Shown: piece by piece, positions 52,261-60,676 of the stretch
How positions within the stretch are numbered: the first letter of the stretch is position 1
Layout of the letters: every line of letters starts with the position of its first letter
Source of the DNA: UBA5072 sp041737175
Lineage (GTDB): Bacteria > Bacteroidota > Bacteroidia > Bacteroidales > UBA10428
Assembly: GCA_041737175.1 (NCBI GenBank)
Contig: JBGSSF010000003.1
Span: 201,980 to 265,979 of the forward strand
Direction of reading: 5' to 3'
Length of the DNA: 64,000 bases
The notes under the pieces: model-generated
Told to the model about the DNA's origin: nothing
The model's database searches: none
The model's input: the letters and a program-made list of their open reading frames with translations, nothing else
Made by a program: the position numbers and the translations under genes

Positions 52261-55104
52261 ATGAAAAGGCATATTTCATTATTTGCCAGCGTAGTTTTTC
52301 TGTTCTTTGCCTCATGCAGTAACAAAGCTTATCAAGTACTTGAGGATGGTGTCACTGTCCGTTTGAAAACTTCTGATACGCAGAATACCCGACTGGTCAG
52401 GATCCAGGTACTTGCGGATGATATTTTCAGGATATCAGCAACTCCTGCGAACGAATTTGCCGACAGGGAGAGTCTCTCGGTAATCCTGAAACCCATGGAG
52501 AATAAAACCTGGACTGTCAGGGAAACACCCGACACCGTTGAAGTTATTACGAATACCACACGTGCGCGAATTTCTGTTCAGACTGGTATTATTTCGTTTT
52601 ATGATAAGCAGAATAAACTTCTACTGAAGGAAGATGCCAATGGCAGATCATTCTCTGAAATTTCAGTGGACGGAACGCCCGGATATAGCATGCGCCAGGT
52701 TTTTGACTCTCCGGATGAGGAGGGATTATACGGACTGGGCCAGCACCAGTCGGAGGAATTCAATTATAAAGGGAAGAATGAGGTATTGTTCCAGTACAAT
52801 ACCAAGGTTTCCATACCTGTTATCCTGTCCACGCGCAATTACGGAATCCTTTGGGACAATTATTCCCTCACACGCTTTGGTGATGCCCGTGATTTCAGCC
52901 AGTTATCAGTATTCAAGCTCTATGATAAAGAAGGTAATGAAGGCGGATTGACCGCCACCTACTATGAAAATGCAGATCCTGCCAAAGTATTTCTACAGAG
53001 ACCGGAAAAGGAGATCAACTATGAAAACCTGGAAACCATAAAGAACTTCCCGGAAAAATTTCCTTTTAACGGTTCGTTGATCACCTGGGAAGGACAGATT
53101 GAAGCACCGCAGACCGGAACATACCGGTTCGGCCTGTATTATGCCGGTTATACTAAAATCTGGATTGATGGTAATCTCCTGACCGACAAATGGAGAACCG
53201 CCTGGAATCCGAACTTATCGAAATTCGATATCGATCTGAAACAGGGAGAGAAGCATTCCATAAAACTGGAATGGAAGCCCGACGGAGGGATTTCTTATAT
53301 CGGTCTGCGTGTGCATACGCCGGTTAATCCTGCGGAGCAGAACAAGGTCTCTTTCTGGTCGGAAATGGGTGACCAGATGGATTATTATTTTATCCGGGGC
53401 AACAACATGGATGGGTTGATAAGTGGTTATCGCCAGCTTACAGGCAAAGCCCAGGTGATGCCCAAATGGGCGATGGGATACTGGCAAAGCCGTGAGCGTT
53501 ATAAAACACAGGATGAATTGCTGTCCACTTTGCAGGAATTCAGGAAGAGGCATATTCCCATTGATAATATCGTACTGGATTGGTTTTACTGGCGTGAGGA
53601 CAACTGGGGAAGTCATGAGTTCGACCTCACCCGGTTCCCCGATCCCAAACTGATGATGGACAAAGTACATGATCTGAATGCTCACCTTATGATCTCGGTT
53701 TGGCCCAAATTCTATCATACCACAGAACATTACAAAGAAATGGAAAAGATCGGGGCCATTTACCTGCAGGCAACCAGGGACAGCATACGCGATTGGGTTG
53801 GCAAGGGATATGTAGGATCTTTTTATGATGCCTATAACAGTGAAGCCCGAACACTGTTCTGGAAGCAAATGAATGATCACTTTGGTGGGTTAGGAATTGA
53901 CGCCTGGTGGATGGATGCCTCCGAGCCTGATATCCTGTCAAATGCCAGCATCGGGTGCAGAAAGAAGCTGATGAATCCGACTGCATTGGGTCCAAGCACA
54001 AAGTATTTCAATGCTTATGCATTGATGAATGCTAAAGGGATTTATGAGGGTTCACGGGTATCCTATCCCGACCAACGTGTGTTCCTGCTGACACGATCGG
54101 GATTTGCAGGCTTGCAGCGATATGCAGCCGCTACCTGGAGCGGGGATATGGCCACCCGGTGGGAAGACATGAGAGCACAAATACCGGCAGGCATCAATTA
54201 CTGCATGTCGGGAAATCCATACTGGACAATGGACATCGGTGGATTCTGCGTGGAAAACCGTTATGTCAATGCCAAAGAAGGCAGCGCTGACCTCGACGAA
54301 TGGCGCGAATTGAATACGCGCTGGACGCAATACGGGGCCTTCGCACCTCTTTATCGGACACATGGGCAATTCCCTTTCCGGGAGGTATTTAACCTGGCGC
54401 CCGATAATCATCCTGCTTACAAAAGCATTGTTTACTATGACAGGTTGCGCTACCGGCTGATGCCATATATATACTCGCTTACGGGTATGGTATGGCTGAA
54501 TGATTATACCATCATGCGTGGTCTGGCCATGGACTTCAGTGAAGATGCAGGGGTGTTCAATATTGGCGATCAGTATATGTTCGGACCTTCATTCCTGGTA
54601 TGTCCGGTATATACCTACAAGGCCCGGGAACGTGAAGTATACTTTCCTGCCGGCACCGGGTGGTACGATTTCTACACCGGAAAATACACCGATGGTGGTC
54701 AGAAACTGGCGGTACCTGCCCCATATGACAGGATGCCGCTATTTGTGAAAGCCGGATCGATAGTACCCATTGGTCCCGAGATAGAATTCACCTCTCAGAA
54801 GCCGGCCGATCCTGTTATATTGTACGTTTATGCCGGGGCTGACGCAAGTTTCACCCTGTATGAGGACGAGGGTGTCAATTACAATTATGAAAAGGGTTCA
54901 TATGCTACCATACCCATTACCTATATAGAATCTACGGGTGGACTGACCATCGGGGACCGGAAGGGCGATTTTCCGGGGATGTTGAAGGAAAGGACGTTTC
55001 AGGTGGTATGGGTTTCGAAAGACAAACCGGTGGGTTATACACCGGATAATAAACCAATGGCAACATTAAAATATACGGGACAAAAAACGGTTGTTAAAAA
55101 ATGA
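52261..55104 (+). CDS. GH31 alpha-xylosidase-like lipoprotein with inserted PA14 domain
   Basis: A 947-residue lipoprotein (lipobox FFASC). The N-terminal beta sandwich is interrupted by a PA14 domain (about residues 220-360, with WEGQIEAPQTGTYRFGLYYAG and KTIKIW-like IWIDGNLL). The GH31 barrel follows, with nucleophile D552 (WWMDASEPD) and acid/base D629 (WSGDMATRWEDM). The C-terminal beta domains are complete. This architecture is that of the xyloglucan alpha-xylosidases of Cellvibrio and Bacteroides ovatus. It should release alpha-xylose from the non-reducing end of xyloglucan oligosaccharides. Alpha-glucosidase is an alternative. Confidence 0.93.
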   Translation: MKRHISLFASVVFLFFASCSNKAYQVLEDGVTVRLKTSDTQNTRLVRIQVLADDIFRISATPANEFADRESLSVILKPMENKTWTVRETPDTVEVITNTTRARISVQTGIISFYDKQNKLLLKEDANGRSFSEISVDGTPGYSMRQVFDSPDEEGLYGLGQHQSEEFNYKGKNEVLFQYNTKVSIPVILSTRNYGILWDNYSLTRFGDARDFSQLSVFKLYDKEGNEGGLTATYYENADPAKVFLQRPEKEINYENLETIKNFPEKFPFNGSLITWEGQIEAPQTGTYRFGLYYAGYTKIWIDGNLLTDKWRTAWNPNLSKFDIDLKQGEKHSIKLEWKPDGGISYIGLRVHTPVNPAEQNKVSFWSEMGDQMDYYFIRGNNMDGLISGYRQLTGKAQVMPKWAMGYWQSRERYKTQDELLSTLQEFRKRHIPIDNIVLDWFYWREDNWGSHEFDLTRFPDPKLMMDKVHDLNAHLMISVWPKFYHTTEHYKEMEKIGAIYLQATRDSIRDWVGKGYVGSFYDAYNSEARTLFWKQMNDHFGGLGIDAWWMDASEPDILSNASIGCRKKLMNPTALGPSTKYFNAYALMNAKGIYEGSRVSYPDQRVFLLTRSGFAGLQRYAAATWSGDMATRWEDMRAQIPAGINYCMSGNPYWTMDIGGFCVENRYVNAKEGSADLDEWRELNTRWTQYGAFAPLYRTHGQFPFREVFNLAPDNHPAYKSIVYYDRLRYRLMPYIYSLTGMVWLNDYTIMRGLAMDFSEDAGVFNIGDQYMFGPSFLVCPVYTYKAREREVYFPAGTGWYDFYTGKYTDGGQKLAVPAPYDRMPLFVKAGSIVPIGPEIEFTSQKPADPVILYVYAGADASFTLYEDEGVNYNYEKGSYATIPITYIESTGGLTIGDRKGDFPGMLKERTFQVVWVSKDKPVGYTPDNKPMATLKYTGQKTVVKK

Positions 55105-55110
55105 TTTTTG

Positions 55111-55160
55111 GTAGGGGCGGACCCGTGTGTCCGCCCTTTTACCGACCCGTGTGTCCGCCC
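55111..55160 (+). repeat. REP pair upstream of the second RAYT gene
   Basis: The first unit (55111-55136) starts GTAGGGGCGGACCCGTGTGT and forms an 8-bp hairpin GGGCGGAC/GTCCGCCC. A partial second unit, GACCCGTGTGTCCGCCC, ends at 55160. It begins 7 bases after the GH31 stop. Confidence 0.85.
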
Positions 55161-55197
55161 AATATATTTATTATGTTATTTGCAAAATCGTTCGGAT

Positions 55198-55800
55198 ATG
55201 AACCACACAAATCATCATCATCATCATCACCGTCGCAGCATTCGTCTGCATCGTTATAATTATGCGCAAAACGGAATGTATTTTGTTACGATATGCATTC
55301 AAAACCATTTATGTTTGTTGGGCGAAATCAGGAATCATGTCATGGTTCCAAATAATGCCTGTTTCATGATTAATAAATGGTGGGATAAAATCCCCGGAAA
55401 ATTTTCAGATATTATTTTGGATGAATTCATTATTATGCCCAATCACTTTCATGCCATTGTCATCAATAATGGATCCGTAGGGGCAGACCCATGTGTCTGC
55501 CCTATTACTGACCCATGTGTCTACCCAACAAATACACAAACAAATGATTTATCCCAAACACATGACATATCCCAATCATTTGGTATAGAGGGCGAACACA
55601 TGGGTTCGCCCCTACATCGGGTGATTCAATGGTTTAAAACGATGACAACAAATGAATATATCAGGAATGTCAAATCAATTGGTTGGAAACCGTTTGACGT
55701 AAAATTATGGCAACGAAATTTTTATGAACATGTAATCCGTGATTTTGATTCCTATATCCGGATTAAAAATTACATCCGGGATAATCCGGTAAATTGGTGA
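55198..55800 (+). CDS. REP-associated tyrosine transposase with palindromes inside its frame
   Basis: A 200-residue RAYT starting at ATG 55198; the frame extends upstream only through the REP pair. Marks: HRRSIRLHRYNYAQNGMYF, HUH in IIMPNHFHAIVIN, then SPLHRVIQWFKTMTTNEYI and the Tyr helix FDSYIRIKNYIRDNPVNW. A run of six histidines near the N-terminus (NHHHHHHRR) is natural. Between the HUH motif and the SPLHRVIQWF region the gene carries two direct and one inverted copy of its own REP, translated as GADPCVCPITDPCVYPTN and EGEHMGSP. Confidence 0.88.
   Translation: MNHTNHHHHHHRRSIRLHRYNYAQNGMYFVTICIQNHLCLLGEIRNHVMVPNNACFMINKWWDKIPGKFSDIILDEFIIMPNHFHAIVINNGSVGADPCVCPITDPCVYPTNTQTNDLSQTHDISQSFGIEGEHMGSPLHRVIQWFKTMTTNEYIRNVKSIGWKPFDVKLWQRNFYEHVIRDFDSYIRIKNYIRDNPVNW
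55477..55526 (+). repeat. REP pair inside the RAYT reading frame
   Basis: It has the same two-unit layout as 55111-55160 (full unit, 7 bases, second unit) but with CAGACCCATGTGTCTGCCC in place of CGGACCCGTGTGTCCGCCC. Several base changes are paired, so the hairpin is kept. Confidence 0.8.
55588..55615 (-). repeat. Inverted REP copy inside the RAYT frame
   Basis: GAGGGCGAACACATGGGTTC and the CGCCCCTAC that follows form the reverse orientation of the same element (GTAGGGGCGAACCC...). Confidence 0.8.
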
Positions 55801-55807
55801 TGAAAAT

Positions 55808-55834
55808 GTGGGCAACCACGAGGGTTGCCCCTAC
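55808..55834 (-). repeat. Inverted REP copy after the RAYT gene
   Basis: GTGGGCAACCACGAGGGTTG followed by CCCCTAC: the reverse of a GTAGGGGCAACCC element, starting 7 bases after the RAYT stop. With 55111-55136 it brackets the gene in inverted orientation. Confidence 0.8.
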
Positions 55835-55836
55835 AA

Positions 55837-56787
55837 TTATTTCAAATTATCCAACGCCAACCGTATATTCGTTTCAATCCGGTTTTCTACGTTGGACAAA
55901 TCTGCGCGATGGAATTTTTCACCAATAATATTTTCATACAATTCAATATAACGTTCTGAAATCTGGTCAACAAATGCATCGGGCATTTCCGGCACAACCT
56001 GGCCTTCCTTGCCCTGGAAATTATGCTCAATCAGCCACTGCCTAACAAATTCCTTGGACAATTGCCGCTGCGCTTCGCCCTTTTTCAATCTGTCTTCATA
56101 ACCGCCGGCATAAAAATACCTGGATGAATCAGGGGTGTTGATTTCATCAATCAGGTAGATCTTTCCATCCTTTTTGCCAAATTCATACTTGGTATCCACC
56201 AGTATCAAGCCCTTGGATGCGGCAATCTGCGTTCCCTTTTCAAATAATTTACGGGTATACTGCTCGAGCAGGGTATATTCATTTTCCTCCACCAGCCCGG
56301 AACTTATAATCTCTTCCCTGGAAATATCCAGGTCATGTCCGGCATCTGCCTTGGTGGTCGGGGTGATAATGGGCTCCGGAAATTTCTGGTTTTCCACCAT
56401 GCCGTCGGGCATCGGCACACCGCTCAGGCTGCGCTTGCCAGACCGGTATTCCCGCCAGGCATGCCCGGTCAGATACCCGCGGATGACCATTTCCACCTTA
56501 TAGGGGGCGGCAAAATGACCGATGGTAACCATGGGATCAGGACTTGCTATTTTCCAGTTGGGTACGATATCAGATGTCGCATCGAGAAATCTTGACGCAA
56601 TCTGGTTCAGCACCTGTCCCTTGTATGGAATTCCTTTGGGTAAAACAACATCGAAGGCTGATATTCTGTCGGTTACAACCATCACCAGATATTTGCCGTC
56701 TATGGTATACACATCCCGTACCTTGCCTACATAAAGGCCCTGTTGCCGGGGAAAGCTGAAATTGGTTTTTGTAATTGCCTGACTCAT
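55837..56787 (-). CDS. purC: SAICAR synthase (phosphoribosylaminoimidazolesuccinocarboxamide synthase)
   Basis: Joins aspartate to CAIR with ATP in purine synthesis. The 316-residue form is the longer class. Motifs: GKVRDVYTIDGKYLVMVVTDRISAFDVVLP near the start, YLTGHAWREYRSGKRSLSG, PIITPTTKADAGHD and LILVDTKYEFG. The C-terminal helices are complete. It lies 11 bases after the phoH stop on the same strand, a pairing conserved in Bacteroidetes. Confidence 0.96.
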   Translation of the reverse strand: MSQAITKTNFSFPRQQGLYVGKVRDVYTIDGKYLVMVVTDRISAFDVVLPKGIPYKGQVLNQIASRFLDATSDIVPNWKIASPDPMVTIGHFAAPYKVEMVIRGYLTGHAWREYRSGKRSLSGVPMPDGMVENQKFPEPIITPTTKADAGHDLDISREEIISSGLVEENEYTLLEQYTRKLFEKGTQIAASKGLILVDTKYEFGKKDGKIYLIDEINTPDSSRYFYAGGYEDRLKKGEAQRQLSKEFVRQWLIEHNFQGKEGQVVPEMPDAFVDQISERYIELYENIIGEKFHRADLSNVENRIETNIRLALDNLK

Positions 56788-56798
56788 ATAATAATGTA

Positions 56799-57791
56799 TT
56801 AAATGTCTCCTTGTCCCCTTGTCTCCTTGTCTCCTTTTCCCCTTGTCCCTTGTCCCTTCTCATACGCATTCACAATATGCCTTACCAATCTGTGCCTGAT
56901 GATGTCTCCCTTGTCAAATTCAATGATGCATATTCCCTTAATGTCTTTTAAGATCTCAAGTGCTTTCAAAAGGCCGGATTGCTGCCTTTCGGGCAGGTCA
57001 ATCTGTGTAATGTCACCGGTAACGATGAATTTAGCATTTTTTCCCATCCGGGTCAGGAACATCTTCAGCTGGCTTACGGAAGTATTCTGGCCTTCATCAA
57101 GAATGACGACTGCATCACCCAATGTACGGCCACGCATAAAGGCCAGGGGTGCAATTTCGATAATCCCTTCTTCTATATAGGTTTCGAGTTTCTTTACAGG
57201 AATCATATCATGCAGGGCGTCGTACAATGGCTGCAAATAGGGATCAAGCTTTTGCCTGACATCGCCGGGCAGGAATCCCAGCTTTTCGCCTGCTTCAACG
57301 GCAGGTCTTGTCAATACAATTCGCTTTACTTCCTTGTTTCGGAGCGCCCTTACGGCCAAAGCAATGGCTGTATAGGTCTTTCCCGATCCGGCAGGACCAA
57401 TGGCAAAAATAAGATCATTGGTACGGTATTCATCCACAAGCCTTTTCTGGTTGACTGAACGGGATTTGATCACCTTGCCATCGTTTCCGAAAATGAGTAC
57501 ATCTTCATCCTTTTCATTAAACTGACGAAGGGTATCATCCTCTGTCAAAATGATTTTCTCAATGTTATCTTCCGTCAGGGCATTTCGTTGCTGCAGGTAA
57601 TCAAGGATCTTATCCACATCCGATTCAAAACGGTTTATTTCCGAAGAATCTCCCAGCACTTTCAGCTCGTAGTCACGGCCAACAACCTTTAACTTCGGAA
57701 AAAAGGATCTCAGCTTATCGAGATTGCGGTTACCTACGCCGTAGAAGGTCTGTGGATCAACCCCCTCTAAATATACAACCTTTTCAATCAT
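56799..57791 (-). CDS. phoH: PhoH-family ATPase/RNase-like protein
   Basis: A 330-residue protein with an N-terminal KH-like region (about 1-100) and a helicase superfamily I-like ATPase core. The Walker A is GPAGSGKT, the Walker B-like motif is VVILDEGQN, and FIVTGDITQIDLPERQQSGL follows. PhoH2-type homologues join RNA binding to ATP use and are tied to rRNA maturation (YbeZ). The last 17 or so residues (KGQGTRGKGDKETRGQGDI) are low complexity and encoded by a 7-base tandem repeat. This tail is not part of the usual family. Confidence 0.92.
   Translation of the reverse strand: MIEKVVYLEGVDPQTFYGVGNRNLDKLRSFFPKLKVVGRDYELKVLGDSSEINRFESDVDKILDYLQQRNALTEDNIEKIILTEDDTLRQFNEKDEDVLIFGNDGKVIKSRSVNQKRLVDEYRTNDLIFAIGPAGSGKTYTAIALAVRALRNKEVKRIVLTRPAVEAGEKLGFLPGDVRQKLDPYLQPLYDALHDMIPVKKLETYIEEGIIEIAPLAFMRGRTLGDAVVILDEGQNTSVSQLKMFLTRMGKNAKFIVTGDITQIDLPERQQSGLLKALEILKDIKGICIIEFDKGDIIRHRLVRHIVNAYEKGQGTRGKGDKETRGQGDI
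56805..56860 (-). repeat. 7-base tandem array in the phoH 3' end
   Basis: About eight copies of CCTTGTC/CCTTGTC-like units on the plus strand (GACAAGG on the coding strand). They are translated as the basic tail of PhoH. Confidence 0.85.
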
Positions 57792-57811
57792 TAATTTTGT
57801 AGAATATTGCT

Positions 57812-57819
57812 TACATTTG
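57812..57819 (+). promoter_or_regulatory. -7 element upstream of the SAM hydroxide adenosyltransferase operon (TACATTTG)
   Basis: It fits TAnnTTTG and lies 74 bases before the start at 57894. A TTTG at 57796-57799 is only 12 bases upstream, too close for the usual spacing. Confidence 0.4.
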
Positions 57820-57893
57820 AGACGTACAAAATAGGTTCATTTTTGTCACAAAACCAATTCACCAAGTAAAAATTTGCAACCTGATCCTCCCCG

Positions 57894-58673
57894 ATGGCAA
57901 TTGTCACGTTAACCAGCGATTGGAACAAAGATGATTTTTATACGGCAGCGGTTAAGGGTATCATTCTGAACCGGTGTCCGGGAACCATCCTGGTCGATAT
58001 CACCAACCAGATTCCCTCCTTCAATATTGCGCTGGCCGCATTTCAACTGAGACATTCCTTTAAACATTTTCCCGACGGAACTGTTCACATCATAGCGGTG
58101 AACGGTGAATCAAATGATATGCAACCTTACGTGGCTCTAAAGTCTCAGGGTCACTATTTTATCGGATATGACAACGGCATTTTCGGATTATTGTTCGATG
58201 AAACTCCACAGGAAATCGTTTCATTAAAACAGGTGGAATCAGGTAGTTTTCCGGAACTCACTGTATTTGCTGAAGCAGCCTGTGAAATTGTACTTAAAAA
58301 AAGGCTGGGCGGATTGGGTGATCCTTGTAATCAGCTGTACAAGAAGGTTCCCATGTTACCGACAATCGAGGAATCAGTGATTAACGGAGGCGTAATATAC
58401 ATTGATTCTTATAGAAACGCCATTACAAACATAAGTCGTGAATTGTTTGACCAGATCGGAAAAGGAAGAGCTTTTGATATTTTTGTTCAAAGTAATCACA
58501 ACCGGATCAGCAGCCTGAGCCAACGATATGGAGAATCTTCACTGGGTGAAATGCTGGCTCTGTTCAATTCGATTGGTCTGCTCGAGATTGCAATCAACGG
58601 AGGCAATGCAGCCGACCTGCTGAATCTTTCCCTGAATTCTTCTATTCGCATCAAATTCAGGGAAGCAAACTAA
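57894..58673 (+). CDS. SAM hydroxide adenosyltransferase family protein (DUF62)
   Basis: A 259-residue cytoplasmic enzyme related to fluorinase. Most bacterial members hydrolyse S-adenosylmethionine to adenosine and methionine. The opening IVTLTSDWNKDDFYTAAVKG gives the ribose-binding Asp, HIIAVNGESNDMQPYVALKSQGHYFIGYDNGIFGLLFDE follows, and GGVIYIDSYRNAITNISRELF opens the C-terminal domain. It lacks the chloride loop of true halogenases as far as I can judge. First gene of a tight four-gene operon (18-, 6- and 4-base gaps). Confidence 0.9.
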   Translation: MAIVTLTSDWNKDDFYTAAVKGIILNRCPGTILVDITNQIPSFNIALAAFQLRHSFKHFPDGTVHIIAVNGESNDMQPYVALKSQGHYFIGYDNGIFGLLFDETPQEIVSLKQVESGSFPELTVFAEAACEIVLKKRLGGLGDPCNQLYKKVPMLPTIEESVINGGVIYIDSYRNAITNISRELFDQIGKGRAFDIFVQSNHNRISSLSQRYGESSLGEMLALFNSIGLLEIAINGGNAADLLNLSLNSSIRIKFREAN

Positions 58674-58691
58674 TACGAAGGGAACCATTAA

Positions 58692-59477
58692 ATGTATAAC
58701 AGGACTGAGAAGCTGGAAGCACTGGGAAAACTCCTGGATATCATGGATGAACTGCGACTTAAATGTCCCTGGGATCGCGAACAGACATTTGAGAGTATCA
58801 GAAATAACACCATTGAGGAAACCTATGAGCTGGCAGATGCCATATTAAAAAGTGATATGCAGCATATTAAAAAAGAGCTGGGTGATCTGCTTCTGCATAT
58901 TGTATTCTATTCGAAAATGGGATCTGAAACCGGCGCCTTTGATATAAAGGATGTGGCTGATGCCATATCGGAAAAGCTGATCTTCAGGCATCCTCATGTT
59001 TTCGGAAACACAGATGTCAAGAATAATCCGGAGATCGTTAAAAGAAACTGGGAAGAACTGAAGATAAAAGAAGGGAACCATTCTGTTCTAGGTGGGGTTC
59101 CTGAATCACTGCCTGCGTTGATCAAAGCTAACCGTATTCAGGAAAAAGCCCGTGCTGTGGGATTCGACTGGGATGAGAGAAGTCAGGTGTGGGACAAGGT
59201 TGAAGAGGAATTGCTCGAACTTAAAACTGAGATAAACCGCATGGATAAAGTTAAAATCATGCAGGAATTCGGTGATCTCTTCTTTTCGCTGGTAAATGCT
59301 GCGCGACTTTATGATGTTGATCCCGAAACAGCACTTGAAAGAACAAACCGTAAATTCATTAGCCGGTTCAACTATCTTGAATCAAAAACCCTTAAGCAGA
59401 ACCGGAAACTGAAGGATATGACACTGGAAGAAATGAATGAAATATGGGACCAGGCTAAAAATGCTGAATTAAAATAA
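58692..59477 (+). CDS. mazG: Nucleoside triphosphate pyrophosphohydrolase MazG
   Basis: A 261-residue housecleaning enzyme that converts NTPs to NMP plus PPi and removes aberrant nucleotides. Two MazG helical domains are present: CPWDREQTFESIRNNTIEETYELADAI with the second-part metal ligands KKELGDLLLHIVFYSKM, and the C-terminal copy VEEELLELKTEI ... FGDLFFSLVNAARLYDVDPE. Length and domain order match E. coli MazG. Confidence 0.95.
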   Translation: MYNRTEKLEALGKLLDIMDELRLKCPWDREQTFESIRNNTIEETYELADAILKSDMQHIKKELGDLLLHIVFYSKMGSETGAFDIKDVADAISEKLIFRHPHVFGNTDVKNNPEIVKRNWEELKIKEGNHSVLGGVPESLPALIKANRIQEKARAVGFDWDERSQVWDKVEEELLELKTEINRMDKVKIMQEFGDLFFSLVNAARLYDVDPETALERTNRKFISRFNYLESKTLKQNRKLKDMTLEEMNEIWDQAKNAELK

Positions 59478-59483
59478 AACCCT

Positions 59484-59828
59484 ATGTTGTACGATCTGAG
59501 TAATCTTAAGACACTTTCCAATAATGATGAAATCTTCATCATTGATATGCTCCAAACCTATAAGAGAACAGCACCTCCCATTTTTCAGCGGATGGAGGAA
59601 TATTTGTCAGAACAAAAATTCGAGGCCATCGGCCGTGAAGCCCATAAGTTGATACCGGGAGTTTCCTTTTTGGGTGCAAAGCAATTGCAGGATGTGCTGA
59701 TGGGTATCGAAGAAACGGCAAAAAGCGGTGGGGACCTGGAAAAGATACCACCGCTGGTAACCATTGCAGTTAATATGTCAAATGAACTCATTGCCTGTTT
59801 TGAAAAGGATTTCCCCGGAAAAGTATGA
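59484..59828 (+). CDS. Orphan Hpt-domain phosphotransfer protein
   Basis: A 114-residue four-helix protein. The phosphorylatable His is H54 in AHKLIPGVSFLGA, comparable to the HxLKGxSxxLGA motif; a Pro-Gly replaces part of the usual LKG core. An LQDVLMGIEETA helix follows, as in Hpt domains. No sensor kinase or response regulator is in the window, so the partner is unknown. It sits between mazG and an amidase gene with 6- and 4-base spacings, so it is translated with them. Confidence 0.82.
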   Translation: MLYDLSNLKTLSNNDEIFIIDMLQTYKRTAPPIFQRMEEYLSEQKFEAIGREAHKLIPGVSFLGAKQLQDVLMGIEETAKSGGDLEKIPPLVTIAVNMSNELIACFEKDFPGKV

Positions 59829-59832
59829 TAAA

Positions 59833-60621
59833 ATGAACAGAAATCTGAAAGTCACCGTAATTCAACCTGATATCATCTGGAAAAACGCCCGGGAAAACCT
59901 GGCCAGGTATTCAGATATGCTTTCCGGCTATGCAGGTACAACTGATATTATATTGCTTCCGGAAATGTTCCAGACGGGTTTTTGCACTGAGCCGAAAGAG
60001 GTATGTGAAACCATGGATGGTGATTCGGTCAGATGGATGAAAAGGACTGCTGAGTCTTTGAAATGTTCTGTGGCAGGCAGTCTGGTTATCAGAGAAAACC
60101 GCAGGTTCTTTAACCGTGCTGTCTTTATTGACCAGTATGAGAACATGACATGGTATGATAAGCGCCATTTATTCAGTATGGCAGGAGAAGAAGCAAAATT
60201 CACTGCCGGTCTGAAACGGTTGATCGTTCCGCTTAACGGATGGAGGATCTGCTTTCAGATATGTTATGATCTCAGATTTCCGGTATGGAGCAGGAATCAG
60301 GATGACTATGATGTTCTTGTTTACCTGGCGAGCTGGCCCGCTGCCCGCAGTGACGTCTGGAACACCCTTCTTAAAGCCAGGGCTATCGAAAATCAGAGCT
60401 ATGTTATTGGGATTAACCGGATTGGAATCGATGGAAATGGGATTTCCCACATCGGGGAATCCATGGTCATTCATCCAAAGGGGATTATTACCGGTGAATT
60501 TCAAATAGCCACAGAAGATATAAAAACATTTACCCTTTCCCGGGATGAAATCAAAGAATACCGGGAAAAGTTTCCGGTTTGGAAAGACAGGGATGAGTTT
60601 ACGGTTAGCAGTAAAAAGTAA
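59833..60621 (+). CDS. Nitrilase-superfamily omega-amidase (YafV/Nit2-like)
   Basis: A 262-residue cytoplasmic amidase starting at ATG 59833, 4 bases after the Hpt stop. The Glu-Lys-Cys triad is visible: LLPEMFQTGF, WYDKRHLF and QICYDLRFPVWSRN. The Cys motif matches omega-amidase YafV closely. Such enzymes hydrolyse alpha-ketoglutaramate, a toxic by-product of glutamine transamination, which would give this operon a metabolite-repair character. The C-terminal SSKK is encoded by the start of a tandem repeat. Confidence 0.9.
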   Translation: MNRNLKVTVIQPDIIWKNARENLARYSDMLSGYAGTTDIILLPEMFQTGFCTEPKEVCETMDGDSVRWMKRTAESLKCSVAGSLVIRENRRFFNRAVFIDQYENMTWYDKRHLFSMAGEEAKFTAGLKRLIVPLNGWRICFQICYDLRFPVWSRNQDDYDVLVYLASWPAARSDVWNTLLKARAIENQSYVIGINRIGIDGNGISHIGESMVIHPKGIITGEFQIATEDIKTFTLSRDEIKEYREKFPVWKDRDEFTVSSKK

Positions 60622-60671
60622 AAAGTAAACGGTAAAAAGTAAAAAGGTAAAAAGGTAAAAAGTAAAAAGGT
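60611..60671. repeat. 7-8-base tandem array (GTAAAAA) between convergent genes
   Basis: About eight units of GTAAAAA or GGTAAAAA start in the last four codons of the amidase and reach 6 bases short of the slyD stop. Confidence 0.85.
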
Positions 60672-60676
60672 ATCGG

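Noticed and set aside
55198..55230. Run of six His codons near the start of the second RAYT, like a cloning tag
   Set aside because: The run is part of a natural low-complexity CAT repeat in a complete RAYT gene surrounded by genomic REPs; no vector sequence is nearby.
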